Of a DNA stretch of 19,787 nucleotides, positions 8,163-15,423 are shown one piece after another. Position numbers and translations under genes: made by a program. How positions within the stretch are numbered: position 1 is the first letter of the stretch; every line of letters begins with the position of its first letter. Source of the DNA: UBA1146 sp050256555 (GTDB lineage: Bacteria; Planctomycetota; UBA8108; UBA1146); contig JBBWWC010000199.1 in NCBI GenBank assembly GCA_050256555.1, positions 1-19,787 on the forward strand, in the 5' to 3' direction. Below the pieces are notes generated by a model. The model searched no databases. It was not told where the DNA came from and worked only from the letters and a program-made list of their open reading frames with translations.

Positions 8163-10205
8163 CTAGGTGCCTTCCAGGCCCATCAGGCCCGGATCTACAT
8201 CGGGCGGAAGAGCTGGCTTCTCTTCCGATTCAGACGTAGCGGCAAGATCTTCAGGGCCACTGGAGTCGCTCGGTGTTTCCATCAGCGCATCTGGAATCGG
8301 GATCTCCACCAACTCGTAGATCTCCCGATCAGCGAGCACTTCCTTCTCGATCAACTCACGCGTGAGCAACTCGAGCTTTTCGCGCGATTCACCAAGAATC
8401 CGTAGGGCTCGCTGGTAAGCCTCATCGAGCATCGAACGGATTTCTTCATCGATGAGCATCGCAGTGTGTTCGCTGAAGTTACTGGGCTCGCCCAGTTCTC
8501 GACCGAGGAAGACATGTTCCTCGCCGCGCTTGAATGAAACCGGACCGATCTTCTCGCTCATTCCCCAGAGACAGATCATCCGTTCAGCCAGATTAGTCGC
8601 TTGCTCCAGATCATTCTGAGCACCGGTCGTAAACTCCTTGAAGATCAAATCCTCTGCAGCACGACCACCGAGCAAGATAACGATTCTGTTGAGCAAGTAG
8701 GTTCTGGAATAATTATGCGTTTCCTCTACCGGAAGTTGCTGGGTCACCCCCAGGGCTCGACCACGAGGAACGATGGTGACTGAATGAACCGGATCGGTTT
8801 GCGGAAGGAGCATCGCGACCAACGCTTGCCCCGACTCATGATATGCAGTCAGTTCTTTCTCGCGCTCACTCATCGCTTCGTCGCGTAAGGTTCCGAGCTG
8901 GATCTTGTCCTTCGCACGCTCGAAATCGCCATGGGTGATTCTCTTGTGTCCTCTTCTGGCCGCCATCAAAGCGGCTTCATTGGCAAGATTTTCGAGATCT
9001 GCTCCAGAGAATCCAATTGTTCCACGGGCCAGCGAATCGAGATCCACATCACTACTGAGCGGCATCTGGCTTGTGTGTACCTTGAGGATGGCACAACGAC
9101 CATCTTTCTGCGGCCGTTCGACAACCACCTGGCGATCAAATCTACCCGGACGGACCAGGGCTGCATCGAGGACATCCGGACGGTTAGTTGCTGCGAGAAC
9201 GATCACCGCCTGGTTCGATTCAAACCCGTCCATCTCCGACAGAATCTGGTTGAGAGTCTGTTCTCTTTCATCGTGCCCGCCGCCGAGACCAGCGCCACGA
9301 GATCTTCCCACAGCGTCGATTTCATCGATGAAAACGATGCAAGGAGCATTCTTTTTTGCATCTTCAAAAAGTTCTCGAACCCTGGATGCGCCAACCCCCA
9401 CGAACAGTTCAATAAACTCTGAGCCGGAGATGGAATAGAAAGGAACTTCCGCCTCTCCAGCCACGGCTCGTGCCAGTAAGGTTTTCCCTGTTCCTGGAGG
9501 GCCGACCAGCAAGGCTCCTTTGGGAATCTTCGCCCCGAGCTGAGTGAATCTTTCCGGCTCCTTGAGAAAATCAACGATCTCCTGCAATTCCAGCTTCACA
9601 TTGCGTAATCCTGCAACGTTTTCGAAAGTGACCACTTCTTCGCCACGTTCAAATCGTTTGGCCTGATTGCCGGAGAACTTGCCAAAGATGCCTGGATTGC
9701 CCATCTGGCGCCGCACCCGGTTGCTCATCCACCAGAAGAAAGCGACCAGAATCAGAATCGGCAGGAATCCGCCCAGCAGTACCTGCCACGCCGGAGCAGA
9801 AGTGGCCTTGAACAAGACCTCTCCGCGGGTGGTTGCGACTTCAAAAAGATCTCCCTTGAGCGCAGGCGGTATTGTCGAACTGAGCTTGCTCGCCTCTACC
9901 GACTTCTCGCCGCCGAGCTCTTGTACAACGACCTGAACAGGAACGCGGAGCTCCGCAATGAAGATATCGAGTTCTGATTCGACTAGTTTTTCGATGTTAC
10001 CCTTGCGAGCTTCCTCGAATAGTCGCGAACTTGAAACCTCATAGGCGCCACCACCGACACCTGGAGAGATGACATTGATAGTCAAAACCACCAGTAACAA
10101 CATGAGGAAAAACCAGAACCAGGGGCGTTGGCTCCAGCCACCACCTTCCGATTCGTCGGCATCTTCTCCGTCAGAATTGGGCTCGCGAAGATTCTGATCT
10201 CTCAA
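8163..10205 (-). CDS. ftsH: FtsH-like AAA+ membrane protease homologue with altered zinc-binding motif
   Basis: The 680-residue protein is FtsH-like. It has a short acidic N-terminus, a first membrane segment (about 29-48), an extracytoplasmic loop and a second membrane segment (about 143-162). The AAA+ module has Walker A GPPGTGKT (235-242), pore motif FVGVGA (268-273), Walker B IVFIDEID (290-297) and an arginine-finger region (RPGRFDR, 352-358). The peptidase domain follows. The catalytic motif reads HESGQ (456-460) where FtsH normally has HEAGH, so one of the two zinc-ligand histidines is glutamine (codon CAA at 8826-8828). The downstream Asp zinc-ligand position (GAQND, D532) is retained. 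FtsH normally degrades membrane and short-lived soluble proteins; this copy may be weakly active or act as a chaperone-like unfoldase. The start is TTG, with AAGGAG five bases upstream (10211-10216). The C-terminal tail is acidic. Confidence 0.9.
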   Translation of the reverse strand: MRDQNLREPNSDGEDADESEGGGWSQRPWFWFFLMLLLVVLTINVISPGVGGGAYEVSSSRLFEEARKGNIEKLVESELDIFIAELRVPVQVVVQELGGEKSVEASKLSSTIPPALKGDLFEVATTRGEVLFKATSAPAWQVLLGGFLPILILVAFFWWMSNRVRRQMGNPGIFGKFSGNQAKRFERGEEVVTFENVAGLRNVKLELQEIVDFLKEPERFTQLGAKIPKGALLVGPPGTGKTLLARAVAGEAEVPFYSISGSEFIELFVGVGASRVRELFEDAKKNAPCIVFIDEIDAVGRSRGAGLGGGHDEREQTLNQILSEMDGFESNQAVIVLAATNRPDVLDAALVRPGRFDRQVVVERPQKDGRCAILKVHTSQMPLSSDVDLDSLARGTIGFSGADLENLANEAALMAARRGHKRITHGDFERAKDKIQLGTLRDEAMSEREKELTAYHESGQALVAMLLPQTDPVHSVTIVPRGRALGVTQQLPVEETHNYSRTYLLNRIVILLGGRAAEDLIFKEFTTGAQNDLEQATNLAERMICLWGMSEKIGPVSFKRGEEHVFLGRELGEPSNFSEHTAMLIDEEIRSMLDEAYQRALRILGESREKLELLTRELIEKEVLADREIYELVEIPIPDALMETPSDSSGPEDLAATSESEEKPALPPDVDPGLMGLEGT

Positions 10206-10210
10206 ATCGT

Positions 10211-10216
10211 CTCCTT
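10211..10216 (-). promoter_or_regulatory. Ribosome binding site supporting a TTG start of ftsH
   Basis: On the minus strand AAGGAG stands five bases before TTG at 10205. It supports this rare start codon, and the protein continues directly into a plausible FtsH N-terminus. Confidence 0.7.
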
Positions 10217-10240
10217 AGTCGATATCTACCTGTAGAAGTT

Positions 10241-10261
10241 CTGCAACAAGGATTTTTGCAG
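10241..10261 (-). terminator. Weak hairpin between E1 and ftsH
   Basis: CTGCAA and TTGCAG (10241-10246 with 10256-10261) form a 6-bp stem with a 9-base loop, starting six bases after the stop of the E1 gene. The T-run is weak, so at most it would cause partial termination before ftsH, which follows 61 bases downstream. Confidence 0.25.
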
Positions 10262-10266
10262 CCTGA

Positions 10267-12429
10267 TCAATACCTTGCCAGATTCCGTGCGGCTTGCACC
10301 ACCTTCTCCGGTTGTGGAAGGATCTTTTCTTCTAATTGTGGCGCATATGCAACAAAACAGTCCAATGCCCCAACCCGACGAACCGGAGCATCAAGGTGAT
10401 CAAATAGCTCATCCTGGATCCTGGCGGCAATCTCGGCCCCATATCCCCAGGAAAGAGTTTCTTCATGGACGATCAACACCCGATTGGTCCGACGGACCGA
10501 TTGCTCGATCGAATCCCAGTCGTAAGGGGCCAACGAACGAAGATCGAGGATCTCGGCCTCGATTCCCTCCTGCGCCAACTCCTTTGCCGCAGTGGCACAA
10601 CGATGGACGAGAGCTCCGTAGGTAATAATGGTGAGATCATTACCTTCTCGAATCCGGGCAGCTTTACCCAAAGGAATCATGTAATCCGGGCCAGGATCGA
10701 TGCCCTTATTGTGGGTCTGTCGGTAGAGGTGTTTGTGCTCGAGGAAAATAACCGGGTCGTCACAGCGAATTGCGGTCCGGAGCAATCCATTCGCATCGGT
10801 CGCATTGCTGGGCATCACGACACGAAGACCTGGAATATGTGTAAACATCGTCTCGGCAGACTGGCTGTGATACACCGCCCCGCCGCGTAAATAACCACCA
10901 CTGGCCACACGAATCACAACAGGGCATTTATCGATCCCCGCCGAGCGCCAGCGCAACAAGGCCAGCTCCGATCGGATTTGATGAAAAGCGGGCCAGATGT
11001 AATCGAGGAACTGAATCTCGACGACCGGCTTCAAGCCGCGTAACGCCATACCAATCGCTCGGCCAACGATATTGGCCTCCGCCAAAGGCGAGTTATAAAC
11101 ACGGTCCGAACCGAACTCACGTTGCAGCCCAGCGGTGGCCTTGAAAACTCCACCCTTACCCTTTACGTCATCGAGAATCTCGGATCGACTCGCATCCGCT
11201 ACGTCTTCTCCGAAGAGATGGATGGTCGGATCACGGCGCATTTCATCACGCAAAGCCGCATTGACCAGATCCACCATCGTGGTGGGCTGGCCTCCTTCCA
11301 CCGGAGCCGGATTCGTCTCGAAATCACTACCGGTGGGATCGATATCCATCGAATAAACATGGTCGAGAACCGTATCAGGGTCTGCCTGTGGAACCTTCAC
11401 CGCTTCATCGGAAGCCTTACGAACCTCAGCCTTCACTTCCTGCCGGATCTGCTCCAGAGTCTCTTCGTCAGCGACTCCCTGCTCTTTCAGAAACTCCGGG
11501 AACACCAGCAAGGGGTCCCTCAGAGCCTCAGCTTCACGTTCTTCGGCAGGACGATAAGATCGCTCATCATCGGAAAGACTATGACTGTATGGCCGTACAA
11601 CATGCGCATGGACCAGCGCTGGCCCATTGCCATTTCGCATGTCAGCGACCACGTCTTTGAGCAACGCATAACAGGCCAGAGGATCGCAACCATCGACTTC
11701 ACGAACATCGAGACCGGGGAATCCCAGTACCAGTTTGGAAATCGAACCTCCGGGAGTATTGACCTCAACCGGAACGCTGATGGCATAACCATTATCCTCG
11801 ACCACGAATAGAACCGGAAGATTCAAGTTGCAGGCGGTACTCAGTGACTCCCAGAACTCTCCTTCACTGGTAGTTCCATCGCCAACCGAGACGTAAGCAA
11901 TCTCACCGTCGGACCAGTTGCGAATTCGATCTTGCAGCGGCTCATTGGCCGCCCCCTTGGACCATGCTTCCGCACAACCAACGGCATGAAGACACTGACT
12001 TCCGGTACATGAGGATTGATTGACGACCTGCAAGCGTTCGCTACCCCAGTGGGATGGCATCTGTCGACCAGCTCCTGCCGGTTCGTCACGAGCCCCAGTC
12101 GCACTCTTCAACATTTCTGTAGGTGTCAAACCGAGCTGAAGCATCAACGCTCGATCACGATAATACGGAAAAAACCAGTCCTTGCCGGGCTCGAGGGTCA
12201 TCCCCAGAGCGGTGTTGATCGCCTCATGACCACAACCATTGATCTGAAAGAAGATCTGCCCCTTGCCTTTGAGGCGAATCTCTTCATCATCAATTTCTCT
12301 ACTGGTGAACATGTTCCGGTAGATGGCAAGTAACTCCGGAGCACCGAGGCCGTGGATCTTGATCTTTTCCCTCTCCGACTTACGGGGCCTACCACGTTTA
12401 CTGGAAGACTTCTGGCTCTGGGTCGACAT
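10267..12429 (-). CDS. Fused 2-oxoacid dehydrogenase E1 alpha-beta subunit (pyruvate or branched-chain type)
   Basis: One chain of 720 residues joins E1 alpha and E1 beta, which are usually separate proteins. E1 decarboxylates the 2-oxoacid with thiamine diphosphate and passes the acyl group to E2. The alpha half has the thiamine-binding GDGTTSEGEFWESL (183-196) and EDNGYAIS (211-218). It also has the HSLSDDERSYR loop (283-293), where eukaryotic enzymes are phosphorylated. The beta half starts near 383 with GEDVADASRSE and carries the SPLAEANIVGRAIG activating segment. The start at 12429 is chosen because AGGA lies five bases upstream. An in-frame ATG at 12489 would add 20 residues but lacks a ribosome binding site. 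With either start, the N-terminus includes KRGRPRK (11-17), an AT-hook-like motif not expected in this enzyme. Substrate specificity cannot be decided from the sequence. Confidence 0.88.
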   Translation of the reverse strand: MSTQSQKSSSKRGRPRKSEREKIKIHGLGAPELLAIYRNMFTSREIDDEEIRLKGKGQIFFQINGCGHEAINTALGMTLEPGKDWFFPYYRDRALMLQLGLTPTEMLKSATGARDEPAGAGRQMPSHWGSERLQVVNQSSCTGSQCLHAVGCAEAWSKGAANEPLQDRIRNWSDGEIAYVSVGDGTTSEGEFWESLSTACNLNLPVLFVVEDNGYAISVPVEVNTPGGSISKLVLGFPGLDVREVDGCDPLACYALLKDVVADMRNGNGPALVHAHVVRPYSHSLSDDERSYRPAEEREAEALRDPLLVFPEFLKEQGVADEETLEQIRQEVKAEVRKASDEAVKVPQADPDTVLDHVYSMDIDPTGSDFETNPAPVEGGQPTTMVDLVNAALRDEMRRDPTIHLFGEDVADASRSEILDDVKGKGGVFKATAGLQREFGSDRVYNSPLAEANIVGRAIGMALRGLKPVVEIQFLDYIWPAFHQIRSELALLRWRSAGIDKCPVVIRVASGGYLRGGAVYHSQSAETMFTHIPGLRVVMPSNATDANGLLRTAIRCDDPVIFLEHKHLYRQTHNKGIDPGPDYMIPLGKAARIREGNDLTIITYGALVHRCATAAKELAQEGIEAEILDLRSLAPYDWDSIEQSVRRTNRVLIVHEETLSWGYGAEIAARIQDELFDHLDAPVRRVGALDCFVAYAPQLEEKILPQPEKVVQAARNLARY

Positions 12430-12542
12430 TCTGGTCCTGACCGGTGAGGGCTCCAGCCCTGGCCAGGAAAGAGCCCGAGGCTGATTCATAGCAGGTTGGT
12501 GCCGATTTCCAGCATTCTAGAGTGGAGAAGGACTTCATTCAA

Positions 12543-12560
12543 CGAGACCCGCAAGTCTCG
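12543..12560. repeat. Inverted repeat in the divergent E1/lpd promoter region
   Basis: CGAGAC and GTCTCG (12543-12548 with 12555-12560) pair around a 6-base loop. The hairpin lies between the start of the fused E1 gene (minus) and lpd (plus), without a T-run in either direction. It may be leader structure or an operator. Confidence 0.3.
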
Positions 12561-12610
12561 CTTTGGTGGATGAAAGAGGGGTTCTCCGGGTATTGTCCCT
12601 CTGATGCACC

Positions 12611-12632
12611 CCGTGCCTCACGTGAACCACGG
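12611..12632. promoter_or_regulatory. Operator-like 22-base inverted repeat between the divergent E1 and lpd genes
   Basis: The segment is symmetric at 18 of 22 positions, centred on the perfect palindrome TCACGTGA (12618-12625), with CCGTG and CACGG at the ends. Its length and spacing suit a dimeric helix-turn-helix repressor or activator. It lies in the ~285-base region between the divergent transcription units for the 2-oxoacid dehydrogenase, so a regulator bound here could act on both. The regulator is not identified. Confidence 0.4.
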
Positions 12633-12714
12633 AAGAATAGGCTACAGGAACAGTTCCACGACATCAGGTCCTGACACGTAACTACTGGAAATGATCGAGA
12701 AGGGAAATCGCAAG

Positions 12715-14130
12715 ATGGTCGAGAAGATCGGTAACTATGACGTAGCGATCATAGGAGGAGGCCCTGGAGGATACGTTGCCGCCATCCGTGCCGGGCAACT
12801 GGGTCTTTCTACAGTCCTGGTAGAGAAAGATGCGCAACCCGGAGGCACCTGTCTCCATCGCGGCTGCATCCCGACCAAGGCTTTATTACAAAGTGCCCAT
12901 GTCATCGACGTTGCCCGTGAAAGTTCCTACTTCGGCATCTCGATTCCAGAGGCCGATGTAGATGTGCCAGCGGTACTTTCATTTCAAAAGAAAATCGTTC
13001 AAAAGAACGCCAAGGGTGTCGAATACCTGCTCAAGAAAAACGGTATCACTACCGTCAACGGAATCGGCCGGCTCGATGGGCTCAATACAATTCGAGTGGT
13101 CGACAACGACTCGACCGAAAAATTGATTGAGGCCAAGAACATCATCTTGGCCACCGGTTCGGTTCCCGCCAAACCTGGTTTCCTTGATTTCTCAAACCCT
13201 GCGATCATTACCAGCGACGAAGCGCTACGTCTCGAATCGATCCCCAAGAAAGCAGTGGTCCTCGGAGCTGGAGCTGTCGGCTGTGAGTTTGCATCGATTC
13301 TGAAATCTTTCGGCAGTGAGGTGGTCCTGGTCGAACTCCTCGACCGTCTCCTTCCCGTTGAAGATCATGAATGTTCCGCAGAGCTGATGCGTTCCTTCAA
13401 GAAACGCGGCATCAAGAGTCGGGTTTCGACACGCCTGGAAAAAGCGACGCCAACTGATTCTGGAGTCGAAATCCTTCTCGCCTCAGAAGATGGAAAACAA
13501 GAAACGATTGAAGCGGACATCCTGCTGTGTGCTGTCGGCCGGAAACCGGTCACCGATTCCCTGAAACTGGACCAGGTGGGCATCAAGACCGATCGTGGCT
13601 TCATTCCGGTCCAACCCGACCAGAGCACCACACGTTCGCACATTTACGCCATCGGGGACATCGTCGCAGGAACAGCACAACTCGCCCATGTCGCCAGTGC
13701 GGAAGGGGTCATCGCCGTCGAAAACATCGCCGGAATGCATACCCAGCCGATCCGTAATGATCGAGTTCCGAATGCGACCTACTGCCATCCAGAAGTGGCC
13801 AGCGTTGGGCTGACAGAAAATGCCGCCCGAGAAGCCGGTCACGAGCTGAAGGTTTCCAAGTTTCCCTTGTCCGCACTCGGCAAGGCCGGAATCGTCGGCA
13901 AGGCGATTCCCGGTTTCTTCAAGATCATTGCAGATGCACAATACGGAGAGATCCTCGGAATTCACATCGTTGGCCCCCATGCTACCGATCTGATTAGCGA
14001 AGGGTGCGCCATCCTCGGACTGGAAGGTACCGCCGAAGATCTCGCTCACGTCATCCACCCACACCCGACCCTCGGAGAAGGAATGATGGAAGCAGCACAT
14101 GGCCTCGTCGGCGGTGCGATCCACATGTAG
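12715..14130 (+). CDS. lpd: Dihydrolipoyl dehydrogenase (E3)
   Basis: The protein (471 residues from the chosen start) is a flavoprotein disulfide oxidoreductase that reoxidises the dihydrolipoyl group of E2 and passes electrons to NAD+. FAD-binding GGGPGG (14-19), the redox-active GGTCLHRGCIP (C46 and C51), an NAD-binding GAGAVGCEF and a C-terminal HPHPTLGE (H450, E455) active-site pair are all present. Start choice: the ATG at 12715 has AAGGGA nine bases upstream and gives a normal N-terminus. The upstream in-frame ATG at 12691 adds eight residues but has only GGA almost touching it. It heads the lpd - E1 beta pair, 11 bases before the next start. Confidence 0.93.
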   Translation: MVEKIGNYDVAIIGGGPGGYVAAIRAGQLGLSTVLVEKDAQPGGTCLHRGCIPTKALLQSAHVIDVARESSYFGISIPEADVDVPAVLSFQKKIVQKNAKGVEYLLKKNGITTVNGIGRLDGLNTIRVVDNDSTEKLIEAKNIILATGSVPAKPGFLDFSNPAIITSDEALRLESIPKKAVVLGAGAVGCEFASILKSFGSEVVLVELLDRLLPVEDHECSAELMRSFKKRGIKSRVSTRLEKATPTDSGVEILLASEDGKQETIEADILLCAVGRKPVTDSLKLDQVGIKTDRGFIPVQPDQSTTRSHIYAIGDIVAGTAQLAHVASAEGVIAVENIAGMHTQPIRNDRVPNATYCHPEVASVGLTENAAREAGHELKVSKFPLSALGKAGIVGKAIPGFFKIIADAQYGEILGIHIVGPHATDLISEGCAILGLEGTAEDLAHVIHPHPTLGEGMMEAAHGLVGGAIHM

Positions 14131-14137
14131 GAAGGAA
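14131..14137 (+). promoter_or_regulatory. Ribosome binding site of the E1 beta gene
   Basis: GAAGGAA precedes the GTG at 14142 by four bases and begins directly after the lpd stop codon. It identifies GTG as the start; the frame upstream of it merely overlaps lpd in another frame. Confidence 0.75.
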
Positions 14138-14141
14138 CTTC

Positions 14142-15119
14142 GTGGCCGAGCAGATCACTTACCTCGAGGCACTCAGCAAAGCTTTGAACCGTGCCCTCGA
14201 TGAGGATCCTCGAACCTTCCTGATGGGTGAGGACATCGCAGCGTATGGCGGTGCCTTTAAACTCACGCAAGGATTCCTGCAAAAATGGGGCCCTGATCGA
14301 ATCATCGACACCCCCATCGTCGAAACTGGCCTCGTCGGAGCCGCCATCGGTTCGGCCATGGCTGGAAAGCGGCCCATCATCGAGATGCAATTCATCGACT
14401 TCATCTCCTGCGCCTTCAACCAGCTGACCAACTTCGCTGCGACCTGTCATTTTCGCTGGGGACAGCCGGTCCCGATCGTCGTACGCGGCCCTTCTGGCGG
14501 TGGTGTGCATGCCGGCCCCTTTCACAGCCAGATGATCGAATCCTTTTTTCTTAACACACCAGGACTCAAGGTCGTCGTACCAGCGACCGTCTCCGATGCA
14601 TACACCATGTTACTGGGCGCCATCGAGGATCCGAATCCGGTAATCTTCCTCGAACAAAAATCCCTCTACCGAACCCTCAAGGGCGAGCTCGATGAAAACT
14701 TGAAACCACAGGCACCAGGAGTTGCAGCACTTCGACGTAAAGGAGATGCGCTGTCGATCGTCACATGGGGCGCCATGTTACATCGCTGTAGTGCAGCAGC
14801 AGATCGAGCTGCCACTGAAGGTATCGAATGTGAGATTCTCGATCTGAGATCACTCTGCCCACTCGATCTCGATGCGGTCTATCAGACGACAAAAAACACA
14901 GGCAAGGTGCTGGTCATCCATGAAGACAATCTCACCGGTGGTGCCGGCGCAGAGATTGCGGCACGGATCTCTGAACATTGTTTCGAAGATCTCGACGCTC
15001 CCGTCCGTAGAATCGCCGCTCTCGACATCCCGATCCCTTATGCCGCCACTCTTGAAGATGCCTCCTTGCCCGACGAAGATGACATCCTCGAATCGATCCG
15101 TTCCCTCGCTAACTGGTAA
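14142..15119 (+). CDS. 2-oxoacid dehydrogenase E1 beta subunit (stand-alone)
   Basis: The 325-residue protein is a separate E1 beta (transketolase-like pyrimidine-binding and C-terminal domains). It is about full length, with GEDIAAYGGAFK (29-40) and the activating-glutamate segment IVETGLVGAAIG (E61). It also has a PFHSQ motif (H128) and a C-terminal LDLRSLCPLD. It resembles the beta half of the fused E1 encoded at 10267-12429 and is probably its paralogue. No stand-alone E1 alpha is in the window, so its alpha partner is unclear: it might pair with the fused protein or with an alpha encoded elsewhere. GTG start with a good ribosome binding site, 11 bases after lpd; the two are surely co-transcribed. 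The E2 gene starts 304 bases downstream. Confidence 0.88.
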   Translation: MAEQITYLEALSKALNRALDEDPRTFLMGEDIAAYGGAFKLTQGFLQKWGPDRIIDTPIVETGLVGAAIGSAMAGKRPIIEMQFIDFISCAFNQLTNFAATCHFRWGQPVPIVVRGPSGGGVHAGPFHSQMIESFFLNTPGLKVVVPATVSDAYTMLLGAIEDPNPVIFLEQKSLYRTLKGELDENLKPQAPGVAALRRKGDALSIVTWGAMLHRCSAAADRAATEGIECEILDLRSLCPLDLDAVYQTTKNTGKVLVIHEDNLTGGAGAEIAARISEHCFEDLDAPVRRIAALDIPIPYAATLEDASLPDEDDILESIRSLANW

Positions 15120-15423
15120 GATTCCAGCAGCAAAAAAGTTGAAGACCAAACTCGACGCTCCATCCAGCGAGCCGAAACGACGACCCCCGGACCAGAACTG
15201 AGCGCCATTTTGGCACTTCTGGCCCAGAAAAACGCACCCCTCGACATCGCATAAAAACCCTCTCTAGCCCTTTCTCTGGCGTATTCAGGGGTTCCCAGGC
15301 ACGGGTTTACTTCATCGAACGACTCTCTGCGTGTAGACTTCTCAATTCCGTAGTGCAGTGCAGTGTCGGCAGTGTTGAATACAAATGCTGAATACGAACC
15401 CCTCTGGAGGAGGAATAACCTTC
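15120..15423. other. Noncoding gap between E1 beta and E2
   Basis: I see no gene in these 304 bases. The last part has three close copies of GCAGT (about 15354-15374) and the strong ribosome binding site of E2 at its end. A promoter for the E2-lipB-lipA group is likely here, with TTCATC and TAGACT about 17 bases apart near 15311-15339 as a weak candidate. No convincing terminator was found, so read-through from lpd-E1 beta cannot be excluded. Confidence 0.4.
15406..15414 (+). promoter_or_regulatory. Ribosome binding site deciding the E2 start
   Basis: GGAGGAGGA stands nine bases before the ATG at 15424. It picks this start over the in-frame ATG at 15385, which would add 13 residues before the lipoyl domain. 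Confidence 0.75.

Noticed and set aside
11122..11811. 229-codon plus-strand open frame inside the fused E1 gene
   Set aside because: It is antisense to a highly conserved enzyme, lacks a start signal and has no recognisable motif.
12490..12690. Possible small gene or riboswitch between E1 and lpd
   Set aside because: No open frame with a start signal and no recognisable riboswitch core; only inverted repeats are visible.
13483..14124. 213-codon minus-strand open frame inside lpd
   Set aside because: Antisense to the conserved lpd coding sequence; the open frame follows from codon bias.
14004..14141. N-terminal extension of E1 beta reaching into lpd
   Set aside because: The extra 46 residues are Arg-rich out-of-frame lpd sequence; the GTG at 14142 has a proper ribosome binding site.
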